Assembly (NCBI GenBank): GCA_003150755.1
Contig: QAMT01000023.1
Coordinates: forward strand, 1 to 64,000
Direction of reading: 5' to 3'
Source of the DNA: Phascolarctobacterium sp.
Lineage (GTDB): Bacteria > Bacillota > Negativicutes > Acidaminococcales > Acidaminococcaceae
DNA: 64,000 bases
Shown in pieces: positions 24,706 to 33,177 of this stretch; within the stretch, counting starts at the first letter, position 1, and each line of letters opens with the position of its first letter. The notes under the pieces were generated by a model that did no database searches, was not told where the DNA came from, and worked only from the letters and a program-made list of their open reading frames with translations. The translations under genes were made by a program, and so were the position numbers.

Positions 24706-25890
24706 TTATAAATCATCCGCAGCCTGCCGCCTGCAAGCCGCTGCCGCGGGGATAAAGCTGAACACAGCCGCCGCAAGGATAACCACCAAAACCAGGATGC
24801 CTTCCTGTATGGTAAAGCCAGCCGCCATGGTAACGGCAGTTTTTTGCTGCAGCAAATGCGCCAGCGCCGCAAACGCACCGTGCCCTGCCGCTACGCCAGC
24901 CACTACGCCGATACACGAAAGCAGCATACCCTGCAAAAAGTTGATTTTGATAATCTCCTTCTGCCCAGCGCCGATAGCACGCATAATGGCGTTGTCATGC
25001 CTGCGCATGGCCGCCGCCCAATAAGTTGTAAAGGCAATGATAATCAGCGCCAGCAAAATAACGGCATAGCTGATAATTTGCAGTACCTTTTCGGCATCGC
25101 CCATCACGGAAAACAGTTCAATAATAATCTGCGAAGGGAACACTACCTGCATTTCCTTGCTGTTGCGGTACTGCGAAAGCAGCGCCAGAGCCTGTGCATA
25201 ACCGCTCGGTTTAACCAGCACCGCCGTCACGCCCTGAGAAGCCGCGCCGTGCCCTGCGTGTGCCTCCCAGATACTGTGAATGTCCGTTAAAATGCTCTGG
25301 TCATACGGTCCGTTAACTGGCTGCAAAATGCCTACAACTTTATAGCTTTGCGCATGCCCTTTGCTGCCGGGTATTTCTACCATGCCGTGCGAAGTTTTAA
25401 AGGTGTCGCCTACTTTCATGCCGGTCATCGCCGCCATGCGTGCGCCCAAAACAGCCTCATACGGCGCTTCAAAAGCACGACCTTCGGCAATAGCCAGCCA
25501 TTTGCCGCGCTGCGGGTTTATTACATAATCAAAAATTTCTTTTTCCGTGCCCGCCATGCGGAAGCCGCGGTAATTATCGCCATAGCCGAAGGGAATAGCC
25601 ATGCCGACATTTTTATTGGCACGCAGCTTTTCTACTTCGGCATAGCTGATGTTGCTCATCGGCATGTCCTTTAAAAATACCGTGTTAAGCACCAGCTGAT
25701 TGGGGCTGCCTTTAGTACCCGCAACAATCGGAAACGGCTCTGCCGCCGCAGAAAGCCCGCTGTGCACGCCGTCTGCCATTAAAAGCACCAGCACCGCCAT
25801 GGCGATGCTTGCCATTACCACGCAGCAGGCGATAAGGCTTTGCAGTGGTTTAAACATAATATTGCGGCGTACAATTTTAATTATGCCCAT
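24706..25890 (-). CDS. ABC transporter permease (FtsX/MacB-like)
   Basis: A 394-aa permease with one N-terminal transmembrane helix (about residues 16-40), a ~230-residue periplasmic domain and three C-terminal helices, the usual FtsX/MacB layout. The start at 25890 follows GGGAGGTTTATCAATC and overlaps the ATPase gene by 14 bases. With the ATPase and the preceding exported protein it probably forms a type VII-like mechanotransmission or lipoprotein/small-molecule export complex in the inner membrane. Confidence 0.85.
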   Translation of the reverse strand: MGIIKIVRRNIMFKPLQSLIACCVVMASIAMAVLVLLMADGVHSGLSAAAEPFPIVAGTKGSPNQLVLNTVFLKDMPMSNISYAEVEKLRANKNVGMAIPFGYGDNYRGFRMAGTEKEIFDYVINPQRGKWLAIAEGRAFEAPYEAVLGARMAAMTGMKVGDTFKTSHGMVEIPGSKGHAQSYKVVGILQPVNGPYDQSILTDIHSIWEAHAGHGAASQGVTAVLVKPSGYAQALALLSQYRNSKEMQVVFPSQIIIELFSVMGDAEKVLQIISYAVILLALIIIAFTTYWAAAMRRHDNAIMRAIGAGQKEIIKINFLQGMLLSCIGVVAGVAAGHGAFAALAHLLQQKTAVTMAAGFTIQEGILVLVVILAAAVFSFIPAAAACRRQAADDL

Positions 25891-26560
25891 GATTGATAAA
25901 CCTCCCGCCTTTAATGTCAAACCATTCGTCAAACTGCTGTTTTACACTCTCATCGTGGGTCGAAAGTATCAGCGCCGTGCCGCTTTCGCTGCACAGCCCG
26001 CGCAAAAGCCCCAGCACTATACGGCTGTTTTCTGCGTCAAGGCTCGCCGTCGGTTCATCTGCCAAAAGCAGCACCGGCTGATTGATAACGGCGCGCACAA
26101 CGGCAACACGCTGCTGCTCGCCGATGCTCAGCCTGCCGGGCAGCACATTTTTTTTAGAAGCCAGGCCCACACGCTCAAGCAGCATCTGCGCACGTTTTTT
26201 AAGTTCTGCCATATTGCCGCCCGCAAAATAACCTGCCAGCAAAATATTTTCTTCCGCCGTCAACGCTTCAATAAGGTTCAATTTTTGAAACACATAACCA
26301 ATGTTGCGCGCACGCCACAAATCGCGTTCACGCTCCGGCATGTTGTCGATGCGCTGCCCGTCAAAGTAAATTTCGCCGCCGCTGGGCGACATCAGCCCGG
26401 CAATCATGTGCAGCAAGGTTGTCTTGCCGCTGCCGCTCGGCCCGGTCAAAAGCATCTGTCCACCCTTGTCAAGCTTTAAATCTTCTGCATGGCTGATGGT
26501 AATAACTTCGCCCGAAGGCTCAGTTACCTGTTTAAACACGTTTTTTATTTCTAACAGCAT
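25877..26560 (-). CDS. ABC transporter ATP-binding protein (LolD/MacB type)
   Basis: A 227-aa ATPase. Walker A GPSGSGKTTLL near residues 39-49, Q-loop in FQKLNLIEALT near 90, signature LSIGEQQRVAVVRA near 144 and Walker B VLLLADEPTASLD near 163 are all intact; the ABC signature is LSIGEQ instead of LSGGEQ. It shares one base with the end of the upstream exported protein and overlaps the permease, so all three are coupled. Confidence 0.92.
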   Translation of the reverse strand: MLLEIKNVFKQVTEPSGEVITISHAEDLKLDKGGQMLLTGPSGSGKTTLLHMIAGLMSPSGGEIYFDGQRIDNMPERERDLWRARNIGYVFQKLNLIEALTAEENILLAGYFAGGNMAELKKRAQMLLERVGLASKKNVLPGRLSIGEQQRVAVVRAVINQPVLLLADEPTASLDAENSRIVLGLLRGLCSESGTALILSTHDESVKQQFDEWFDIKGGRFINHGHN

Positions 26561-27057
26561 TATAATGCCTCCAGCGATTGTGCCTGAATGCGCACCAGGC
26601 TTACAAAACCTGTTTCCGCGTCAACTTCCGTGCCCAGCTCCAGCGTGCCGGTTACGCTGATAGGCCTGTCAAACGGCAATGCCACCACAGGCTCAGTCAG
26701 CTGCACAACAACAATATCTGCCGGCCAGTCGGCATCCGTGCTGCAAAACGGACAAATGCTCATCGGCTCGCGCGTCAGTACAAAAAAGTTAATCGTCGGT
26801 GTCAGCGGCGGCGCCATAAAGCCAGCCATCTGCACCGTCTGCCCCTGGGCATTTTTCAATTTGTCCGAAAAGGTAATGCCCAGCGAAGAAACGCCGGAAT
26901 ACATCTCGTCAAAAGTCATATTTATTGCTGCTTCTGCCCTGCTGCACAAAAAAGGCGGTTCGCATTGAACCGCCTTTAACGGCAAGTCAGTAGCCGTAAA
27001 CATACCGGCTGCCAGCAGCAGAAGCGAAAGCAGAAAACTTTTCATTAAGTTTTTCAT
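26560..27057 (-). CDS. Exported protein, DUF3299-like, linked to an ABC exporter
   Basis: A 165-aa protein with a signal peptide (residues about 1-27). The mature part holds VQMAGFMAPPLTPTINFFVL near 90 and an ICPFCSTDADWPADIVVV segment with a CxxC pair, resembling DUF3299 proteins that accompany MacB-like ABC systems and may bind metal. Function is not established. It is the first gene of the three-gene ABC operon and shares a base with the ATPase start. Confidence 0.7.
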   Translation of the reverse strand: MKNLMKSFLLSLLLLAAGMFTATDLPLKAVQCEPPFLCSRAEAAINMTFDEMYSGVSSLGITFSDKLKNAQGQTVQMAGFMAPPLTPTINFFVLTREPMSICPFCSTDADWPADIVVVQLTEPVVALPFDRPISVTGTLELGTEVDAETGFVSLVRIQAQSLEAL

Positions 27058-27078
27058 CTGCCTGCCTCCAAGCTTTTA

Positions 27079-28881
27079 TTATTTTGCGTTTTTGGTGCCG
27101 TCGATGCCGAGGGCTCTTACCATACCGAAGAACACTTCAGTGTTGTCCATTACGCCGTTGAAATATTCGCTGCCGGGGCCCATAGCGTTCAGCAGGATAT
27201 CATCGGCGGAGTGAACTTCCTGGGATTCATCGTAAGGAATATTGCCGGGTGCAAATTCGCCCTTCATTTTCGGGTTGGCAATAGCTTTGTCACCAGCCAT
27301 AATAGCCGGGGAAGTCGGTTCTGCTTTAAATTTATAGTCAATGTTGGTATCCGGATGGTTTGCAAAATGTACTGCTAAAGTTACATCCGGGTCCGGATTG
27401 TCAGGATAGCCGTCGCCGTCACGGTCTTCAAAAGTCGGCCAGCCTGCTGCTGCATAGGTGCGTACTGCTTCGCGGCCGGTTTTGCCGTCCAGTTCGTGGT
27501 AAGTGCCGGTAATGCTTGCACCGTGTGCATGGTCAGCAACTACGATAATCAAAGTATCGTTGCCGTTTTCAGCAGCGAATTTTTTAGCTACGCCAACAGC
27601 CTGGTCAAGTTCGATGTTGTCGTAAGCAGCACGCTGCCAATCCATGTTGTGCAGCTGTTTATCTACGCAAGCGCCTTCAACCATCAGGAAGAAGCCGTTT
27701 TCGTTTTTGCTCAGGGTGTCAATAGCGCGTTCAGTCATTTCAACAAGGCCCGGCTGGTCGTCGAAGCCGCCCAGGACTTTCGGGTTTTTAAGCATAGCGC
27801 GGTCAATATATACATTCATGTTATCCAGCTGATAGAGACCAAGGATTTTATCTTCATCAGCAGGAGTGTTCAAAAGTTCAGTTCTGTTGCCGGAGAAGGT
27901 GTAGCCCATTTCCTGGAATTTTTCTACAACATTTACATTATCTTTGCGTTTGGAACCAGGAACATTCATCGGAATGAAGTGGCGGGAGCCGCCGCCCATG
28001 ATAACGTCCGGACGGTGGTAATCTTCAGTCATGGTTTCAGCAATGAAGTTCTGTTCTGCACGGCGGCGGGTATGGCTCAGCATAGCTGCCGGAGTAGCGT
28101 CGGTAATATTAGCGGTCGAAACAATGCCGGTTGCCATGCCTTTGGTACGTTTAACCAACTCAATGATGTTTTCTACTTTCGGGTCATCAAACGGGTCTTT
28201 GGTGCTGTTGGCATATACGCCCATAGCGTTGTTTACGGATTTATGGCCGGTTGCATAAGCAGATGCGCTGTTAGCAGAGTCAGTTACCAGAGAATCATAA
28301 CCGGAAGTAGTGATAACTGCCATGTGCGGCATTTTTTCCATATTCAAAAGGTCGTTATATTTACCATCGGAAAGTCCTTTGGAAAGAATACGTGCCATTT
28401 CACGGGCTTGCAGGCTCATGCCGTCGCCAACAAACAGAATTACGTTTTTAGCTTTCTTTTTAGCTTTGGCATCAGTTACAGTGTAATTTGCAACATTCTT
28501 TTTGCCGTCAGCAACAGCTTCTACTTTAACAGCGCCTGCTTTGGTAAAGGCAACATCAGGAATGCAGTAAATAGTTACACCGTCAGCAGTTTTAACAGTG
28601 CCGGTTTTGCCAAAATATTTTTCAGCATCAACGCCGTCAACGGTAACTTTAAAATCATTTGCCAAGCCCTTAACTTCAACCTGCAAATCAAAACGCTGGC
28701 CTTTTAAAAATTTAGCGCGGTTAATAGGCATCAGGTTTACAGGGCTCTTTTCCTGTACAGTGTAGCCTGCAGCTTCAACATGGCTGGGCAGATATACGTT
28801 TGCAGCTGCGGCACAGCCAAAAATGCTCAAAAATGCGCAAATAGCGGCAGCAGTTTTTCTTTTTTTGCTGATAAAATTCAT
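27079..28881 (-). CDS. phoA: Alkaline phosphatase (PhoA family, secreted)
   Basis: A 600-aa periplasmic phosphomonoesterase. After a signal peptide and an N-terminal ~130-residue extra domain, the catalytic part begins ILFVGDGMSLQAREMAR; the nucleophile serine lies in VTDSANSASAYATGHKS, with MVEGACVDKQLHN and VVADHAHGASITGTYHE contributing zinc ligands. A DRDGDGYPDNPDPD segment near the C-terminus resembles a calcium-binding loop. I use ATG at 28881 (MNFISKK), 11 bases after GGAGG. It would supply phosphate, possibly together with the nearby phytase. Confidence 0.93.
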   Translation of the reverse strand: MNFISKKRKTAAAICAFLSIFGCAAAANVYLPSHVEAAGYTVQEKSPVNLMPINRAKFLKGQRFDLQVEVKGLANDFKVTVDGVDAEKYFGKTGTVKTADGVTIYCIPDVAFTKAGAVKVEAVADGKKNVANYTVTDAKAKKKAKNVILFVGDGMSLQAREMARILSKGLSDGKYNDLLNMEKMPHMAVITTSGYDSLVTDSANSASAYATGHKSVNNAMGVYANSTKDPFDDPKVENIIELVKRTKGMATGIVSTANITDATPAAMLSHTRRRAEQNFIAETMTEDYHRPDVIMGGGSRHFIPMNVPGSKRKDNVNVVEKFQEMGYTFSGNRTELLNTPADEDKILGLYQLDNMNVYIDRAMLKNPKVLGGFDDQPGLVEMTERAIDTLSKNENGFFLMVEGACVDKQLHNMDWQRAAYDNIELDQAVGVAKKFAAENGNDTLIIVVADHAHGASITGTYHELDGKTGREAVRTYAAAGWPTFEDRDGDGYPDNPDPDVTLAVHFANHPDTNIDYKFKAEPTSPAIMAGDKAIANPKMKGEFAPGNIPYDESQEVHSADDILLNAMGPGSEYFNGVMDNTEVFFGMVRALGIDGTKNAK

Positions 28882-28996
28882 AAAACTTTTGTCCTCCTTT
28901 AAAATCACTCTGTATATATTGCTTTTAGGTTGGCTTTATTATAAGCAAAACTTTTAAAAATTTAATGTAAATCTGGTAAAAGCCATGTAAAAAGAA

Positions 28997-29028
28997 AGCA
29001 CCGTCCGGTAAATTTACCAAACGGTGCT
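28997..29028 (-). terminator. Terminator of the C_GCAxxG_C_C gene
   Basis: AGCACCGT / ACGGTGCT stem extended by GGTAAATTTACC, followed on the minus strand by TTCTTTTTAC. Confidence 0.75.
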
Positions 29029-29043
29029 GTAAGAAATGTTAAA

Positions 29044-29484
29044 TTATTTTAAAAAGCCCTTAGCTTCAAGATATTCTGCCAAAAATTTTGCCATACGGTT
29101 AACCAGCTTCAAGCAATTCAGCAAATGGTCGCGCGTGTTAAACTCATAAGGCATCAAATCCTTACATTCAGATGAGCCAAACTCCTTAACAAACAAATCG
29201 TGATACTCCTTGCTGTACGGATAAACCTCCGGCAACGGCTTTTCCTGCGGGTTGGTGCGGCCAACAAAATAACTGATAACCATAATGGAAGCTACCAGCG
29301 CACCGCAAACTGCACGCGCATGCCCCATGCCGCCGCCAAACGCCGTAGTCATGCGCAAGGTTTCATCACTGATTTTAAGCCCGCCTTCAGTGCGGTAAGC
29401 CTGCAAAACCGCCTCGCCGCAGTTAAAACCGCTTTTAAAAGCATTACCGGCAGCCATGCCGATTCTTTCACTTAATTCACTCAT
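29044..29484 (-). CDS. C_GCAxxG_C_C family putative redox protein
   Basis: A 146-aa protein with the family signature spread over FNCGEAVLQAY (residues about 20-30), FGGGMGHARAVCGALVASIMV (about 49-69) and a C-terminal NCLKLV cysteine. Members are thought to bind a cofactor or act in redox reactions, with no settled function. It precedes (in transcription order) the alkaline phosphatase gene but is separated from it by a terminator. Confidence 0.82.
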   Translation of the reverse strand: MSELSERIGMAAGNAFKSGFNCGEAVLQAYRTEGGLKISDETLRMTTAFGGGMGHARAVCGALVASIMVISYFVGRTNPQEKPLPEVYPYSKEYHDLFVKEFGSSECKDLMPYEFNTRDHLLNCLKLVNRMAKFLAEYLEAKGFLK

Positions 29485-29565
29485 ATAAATCCCTCCTGCG
29501 CAGAAAGTTTATTAAATATATATTTCGTCGCAGGAAAGTTAAATCCTTTAATTGCCGTCATACGC

Positions 29566-29594
29566 TTTACTTTTTATTTTGTTTTGCGTATAAT
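29566..29594 (+). promoter_or_regulatory. Promoter of the short plus-strand RNA, copy 1
   Basis: TTTACT, 17 bases, TATAAT (-10 at 29589-29594), identical in copy 2. Confidence 0.75.
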
Positions 29595-29600
29595 ATTTAT

Positions 29601-29699
29601 AGAAAATGTGCTGCCGATAGACGGTTAGCCCTTTATATTAGTTATTTTTAAAGAAATAACCGCAACTCTTGGGCATATGAGGGCGGTTATTTCTGTTTA
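29601..29699 (+). ncRNA. Candidate antitoxin RNA, copy 1
   Basis: Predicted ~95-base transcript from the promoter at 29566-29594 to the hairpin GAAATAACCGC / GCGGTTATTTC (29653-29663 with 29683-29693) followed by TGTTTA. It is antisense to the 3' end of the peptide gene and its 3' UTR. No reading frame of note. Ends are inferred from promoter and terminator positions. Confidence 0.6.
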
Positions 29700-29785
29700 T
29701 TGGATAAGTCTTTTCCAAAGGAATAACCCAAAGAAAAAACTGCTATTGTATAACTTGCTACCACAAGAAACGCCAGCATATCCAC
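29687..29785 (-). CDS. 32-residue hydrophobic peptide, candidate type I toxin, copy 1
   Basis: A GTG start follows AAGGAGGGG by 5 bases. The peptide starts MDMLAFLVVAS, spans a single hydrophobic helix (about residues 3-22) and ends with the basic tail GKDLSNKQK, the plan of membrane-depolarising type I toxins. The second copy keeps the length and most residues (changes V8A, F24L and a variable basic tail). The messenger's 5' UTR holds two CCCTCC segments able to mask the GGAGGGG ribosome site. No family match is claimed. Confidence 0.7.
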   Translation of the reverse strand: MDMLAFLVVASYTIAVFSLGYSFGKDLSNKQK

Positions 29786-29897
29786 GTTATCCCCTCCTTA
29801 ATAGTATTTCCGGCTCAGCCAGATTTCTATTTTATCGGAGGGTCACTGTCCCTCCGTTGGAGGGCTAACCGCCTACCGTTATGGCAGCACAAAGAGT

Positions 29898-29926
29898 ATT
29901 TTAACAGAAAAGTATAAACCTGTAAA
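29898..29926 (-). promoter_or_regulatory. Promoter of the peptide mRNA, copy 1
   Basis: Minus strand TTTACA, 17 bases, TAAAAT (-35 at 29921-29926, -10 at 29898-29903). Predicted transcripts start close to the GTGCTGCC arm. The -35, -10 and spacing are kept in copy 2 although the spacer sequence differs. Confidence 0.75.
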
Positions 29927-29934
29927 GATAGTTA

Positions 29935-29966
29935 AAGCGCGTTTTGGCAACAGCTAAAACGCGCTT
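29935..29966. terminator. Terminator between the HTH gene and element copy 1
   Basis: AAGCGCGTTTT / AAAACGCGCTT perfect 11-bp stem, 13 bases past the stop of the HTH gene. Confidence 0.75.
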
Positions 29967-29979
29967 ATTTCATTTGTCT

Positions 29980-30324
29980 TTAATTATTTTTATTTACTAT
30001 CAACGACACAGACGGCTGAGATATGCCAAAAAAATCTGCCAAAAATGTCTGAGACAGATTTTCTTCGTTATATAGGCGCAAAATTTCAGCATTTCTTTCT
30101 GCCCGTGTTTTAAACGGATGTATTTTTATTGTTTCTGTTTTTATCTCAAATCCGTAATCACGTATTACTATCATTTCCCGGCTGTTGTCGGGATTTTTTA
30201 TTTTTAGTTCCCAGGTACGCATGCCTGTACGGCTGCGCGGTGTGTACAAACAAAATTCCACGCTGCCGCCATTTACCAATTTATTTAAAGCCGCCTCAGT
30301 CAACGGAAAATTTTCACTCAACAT
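29980..30324 (-). CDS. Small HTH protein of unknown function
   Basis: A 114-aa protein. The first ~75 residues contain beta-rich text (SVEFCLYTPRSRTGMRTWELKIKNPD) of no recognised family; residues about 83-112 read ILRLYNEENLSQTFLADFFGISQPSVSLIV, a convincing helix-turn-helix. It may be a DNA-binding regulator of its neighbours (element copy 1 or the autotransporter). The ATG at 30324 has only a weak GAGAG ribosome site; a GTG three codons earlier is possible. Confidence 0.65.
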   Translation of the reverse strand: MLSENFPLTEAALNKLVNGGSVEFCLYTPRSRTGMRTWELKIKNPDNSREMIVIRDYGFEIKTETIKIHPFKTRAERNAEILRLYNEENLSQTFLADFFGISQPSVSLIVNKNN

Positions 30325-30382
30325 ACATTTCACACTCTCAAGGATTTTACATAAAGCACTTTATACAAAAATATACTTTTAA

Positions 30383-30415
30383 ATATAGGGGCCAAAACTG
30401 ACCCCTATATTTTTA
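30383..30415. terminator. Hairpin terminator after the autotransporter gene
   Basis: ATATAGGGG / CCCCTATAT perfect stem with a 10-base loop, 10 bases from the autotransporter stop. The T-tract is better on the plus strand. Confidence 0.65.
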
Positions 30416-30424
30416 CATATTTAA

Positions 30425-32647
30425 TTAAAAGTCAAATCTTACGCCTGCGTTCCACTGCCACGGGGTATCAATATCGCCGCCGACAGCTTTTTCTACATCA
30501 AAATACAGGTGCGAAGTTTCGCTGATGTTGATGTTTGTGCCAATGCCAAATTCAAACCAGCCGCCGCCAAGGTCCTGTTCGTAGGTATCACTTTGTCCGT
30601 TTTTGCTCATAGTTACGCTGGTGTCGCCGTCAAAGTCATACAGGTAGCTTGCTTTTACATATACATCGCCTGCGCCGATTTCTTTACCAACCGCAAAGCC
30701 GACACGGCCTACTACGCTGTCCATTGCGTCCTGTGCTGCTTCTACTCCACGGCTGGTGGTGTAGTTTGCGCTGCTTAAATGTCCGTAGGTCAGCTGTACC
30801 TGAGGTTCAATCCAGAAATCATTTGCTGCTGCAATGCGTTTTCCGTATTCTGCGCTGAATGCGTAGCCGTTGTTTCTGTAATCGCCGGTAGTTTCTACGC
30901 CGTCACGGCCAAATACGTCAAATTCGTTATCAAGGCGTGCATATTTTGCGCTTAAATCCAGGTACTGGCCGTCATCGCCTACATAAGTACCATATACGGT
31001 AAAGCCGGTGGACTGGTTTTCGCCGCTGCCGGTTGCAAAGCTGCTCTTGCCTTCGGTACGGCTGATGGCACCGCCGATGTACCAGTTGCTGTCGCCTACT
31101 TTTTCGTCATAACCTAATTGATAGGTACTGTACTGGTTGGTAATATCAAGGTCGCCGCTTTCGCTTTCACCGCGTTTCATGCGTGCCCAGATACCTGCTT
31201 CACCGGTGCTGCTGCGCAGTTCGCCCATGCGTTGGTGCATTTCGTCGTTTTCTGCACGCCAAGCCATAAATGCTACGTTAGCAAGTTCGCCAATGCCTGC
31301 GGTTTTAGTATTGGTTTCTTTTGCAATGGTGCTGGTTACAATGTCGCCGTTTGCATCGGTCTTTGCAGTAATTTCGCCAAGTACATCACCTTCTAATGCG
31401 GTTACGGTAACTTCTTTATCGCCATTAGTAATTGTCAATACATCTGCCAAAGACTGCATGCCTGCGCCGACGTTATCTGAATCAAAGCTGTTAGTTACTT
31501 CTTTTGTGCCTACAAGTGTTAAACCTGTACTATCATTTTTACCAACGGCAACTTTGGTATCAGTACTATCAACCTCAATATTACCATCTTTACCATTAAT
31601 GGTAGAAACTTCGCTGTCACCAGTTACATTCCAGGTAGAACCAGTACCCAAATTTAAATCAATAGTGCTAGCATTGGTATCAGTGTCACTCATAGTAGCA
31701 GTACCGGTAAAGCTGCCGTTAGTGCCTAAGTTAATTGCAACATTAGAATTTTCATTAGAAGTTACATTACCATTAATAACTGCCTGCTGAAGTTTTTCAC
31801 CGCCAACAGTAATTTCACCATTTTTATCAGCAACAATATTGCCATTTAACTCAATATTTTTAGCATCAATTGTTACGCCCTGTTCGTTTTCGCCATCACC
31901 GTTATTTGCCCTAACAGCAGTTTGGGCATTAATAATCAAATTTTCAGTTGCGTTAATTGTAACTATATTTTTATTTTTCAGATCACTGCTATTGTCCCAT
32001 TTTTGTCCATAAGCAGAAACACCAGTAGTATTAGATTCTATAGTTACATTATTACCTGTAATACTAACTTTAGATGCTGTATCTGCTTCAGAAAGACTGG
32101 CTGCACCAACTGCAACACCATTATTAGTACTTAAATAAACATCTCCCGTTGCATTTAAATTGATTTCACCTGATGCGCCAGCACCATTACTTTGTGCAAA
32201 AACTGCATTACCTACATTGGCAATATAAATATCATTAGCAGAAACGTTTATTGTACCACCCATTGCATGGAACGGCATTGTTCCAGATGCAACATCACTA
32301 GTTCTGATATCGCCATTAGCATTAATGTTAATTTCACTGCCACTACCATTTGTATAAAAGACGCTGCCATCTCCGCCCCACGTACCTGTAAGGGTAATGT
32401 CATTAACATTTTCAACAGAAGCTTTCCCGCTTACGCCAGATAAAGAAAACTGTTTTGAAGAATCGCCTTCAAAAGTAATATTCTCAGTCCCATCCGTGCC
32501 TTTAATAGTAGAATTTGCTGTTTGCGGACCTTCTAATGTTTGCCCATCCGTAACAGCAATTTCATCAGCGCTTGCGCTAAAAGGCACAGCTATCATTAAA
32601 CTTAAAATGATGGCACTTGCAAGTTTTTTGTTTGCTTTTTTCAACAT
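30425..32647 (-). CDS. Autotransporter (type Va) with C-terminal beta-barrel domain
   Basis: A 740-aa outer-membrane protein. A signal peptide (MLKKANKKLASAIILSLMIAVPFSASA) leads into a ~430-residue passenger rich in Asn, Thr and short beta repeats (for example DITLTGTW, NGNVTSNENSN), as in beta-helix adhesins. From about residue 470 a barrel domain runs (EAGIWARMKRGES ... YQLGYDEKVGDSNWYIGGAISRT) and ends in the terminal Phe strand WNAGVRFDF needed for BAM insertion. It proves an outer membrane. The ATG at 32647 is preferred because AAGGAG abuts the ATG at 32653. The passenger role is unknown; surface adhesion is plausible. It is flanked by the two TA-like elements. Confidence 0.92.
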   Translation of the reverse strand: MLKKANKKLASAIILSLMIAVPFSASADEIAVTDGQTLEGPQTANSTIKGTDGTENITFEGDSSKQFSLSGVSGKASVENVNDITLTGTWGGDGSVFYTNGSGSEININANGDIRTSDVASGTMPFHAMGGTINVSANDIYIANVGNAVFAQSNGAGASGEINLNATGDVYLSTNNGVAVGAASLSEADTASKVSITGNNVTIESNTTGVSAYGQKWDNSSDLKNKNIVTINATENLIINAQTAVRANNGDGENEQGVTIDAKNIELNGNIVADKNGEITVGGEKLQQAVINGNVTSNENSNVAINLGTNGSFTGTATMSDTDTNASTIDLNLGTGSTWNVTGDSEVSTINGKDGNIEVDSTDTKVAVGKNDSTGLTLVGTKEVTNSFDSDNVGAGMQSLADVLTITNGDKEVTVTALEGDVLGEITAKTDANGDIVTSTIAKETNTKTAGIGELANVAFMAWRAENDEMHQRMGELRSSTGEAGIWARMKRGESESGDLDITNQYSTYQLGYDEKVGDSNWYIGGAISRTEGKSSFATGSGENQSTGFTVYGTYVGDDGQYLDLSAKYARLDNEFDVFGRDGVETTGDYRNNGYAFSAEYGKRIAAANDFWIEPQVQLTYGHLSSANYTTSRGVEAAQDAMDSVVGRVGFAVGKEIGAGDVYVKASYLYDFDGDTSVTMSKNGQSDTYEQDLGGGWFEFGIGTNINISETSHLYFDVEKAVGGDIDTPWQWNAGVRFDF

Positions 32648-32712
32648 AAACATCTCCTTAAGATAATTTGGCGCTAATTGGTTTATATTAAATCATAAAT
32701 TGCGCTACTGAA

Positions 32713-32740
32713 ATTATACCATATGTTTACCCCCCCGCAA
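32713..32740 (-). promoter_or_regulatory. Promoter of the autotransporter
   Basis: Minus strand TTGCGG, 16 bases including a G7 run, TATAAT (-10 at 32713-32718). The homopolymer in the spacer could allow slipped-strand changes of promoter spacing, a known phase-variation device. The remaining part of the gap up to 32950 holds a weak hairpin (CTGG...CCAG near 32774-32805) and no gene I can support. Confidence 0.65.
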
Positions 32741-32951
32741 GACATTTCAGTCGGCGTGTGACTAAACTTTTTCTGGTCTTGGGAAACTTTTCCCTACCGG
32801 CCAGTTTGCGCGGCGCCGCAGGCTGCGGTAATCCGTTTGTTATGTGATGCGTGTTAACAACTTTTTGTCTTTTTATAAAAATTGTAAAATTTTTCTGCCA
32901 AAGGGCTTGCCAAATTCTTTTTTAGCCGCTATAATAACACTCACGTCGCTT

Positions 32952-32980
32952 TTGGTGCGCACCTTTAGGACTGCTAAAAT
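32952..32980 (+). promoter_or_regulatory. Promoter of the split sigma-like gene
   Basis: Plus strand TTGGTG, 17 bases, TAAAAT (-10 at 32975-32980), 23 bases before the ATG at 33004. Confidence 0.55.
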
Positions 32981-33003
32981 TTTAATTGTGAAAGGGGCTC
33001 TTT

Positions 33004-33147
33004 ATGAACCGACTCAACAACAATTTTTTAACCTTCCCGGAAGACACTGCTATTACTCCCAAAAAGATGCGCAGGCAGGTTTTGCGCCCACAGGCAGATA
33101 GCCAGGCTGATTTATTAAAGGATTTAATAAATAAATCGCAAAACTGA
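33004..33147 (+). CDS. 47-codon frame, probable N-terminal part of the sigma-like gene ended by TGA
   Basis: Starts ATG after AAAGGGG and reads MNRLNNNFLTFPED ... LLKDLINKSQN, then TGA at 33145-33147. The downstream sigma-like frame is in the same register with only 10 sense codons between. The end of this frame (LLKDLINKSQN) looks like the usual beginning of short sigma factors (L-x-K-x-Q), so the TGA probably splits one gene of about 214 codons. Alternatively a short independent leader peptide. Confidence 0.55.
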   Translation: MNRLNNNFLTFPEDTAITPKKMRRQVLRPQADSQADLLKDLINKSQN

Positions 33148-33177
33148 TGCCAAAATTCGCTGGCAAAGCTTTGCGAA

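Larger units (their letters stand above)
29564..29930. repeat. Duplicated convergent-RNA element, copy 1 (candidate type I toxin-antitoxin module)
   Basis: A 367-bp element almost repeated at 33694-34061. Both copies keep outward-edge promoters pointing inward, inverted arms (29608-29632 and 29861-29890: GTGCTGCC ... GGTTAGCCCT), a 32-codon minus-strand peptide gene and a mid-element hairpin whose sequence differs while its pairing is kept. Flanking DNA is unrelated between copies. Confidence 0.85.

Noticed and set aside
29601..29890. 6S RNA, SRP RNA or tmRNA as identity of the structured element
   Set aside because: None of their conserved motifs is present and the coding peptide on the other strand explains more of the sequence.
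33145..33147. TGA as a selenocysteine codon in the sigma-like gene
   Set aside because: No convincing SECIS-type hairpin is seen right after the codon and sigma factors are not known selenoproteins; a nonsense or error explanation is simpler.
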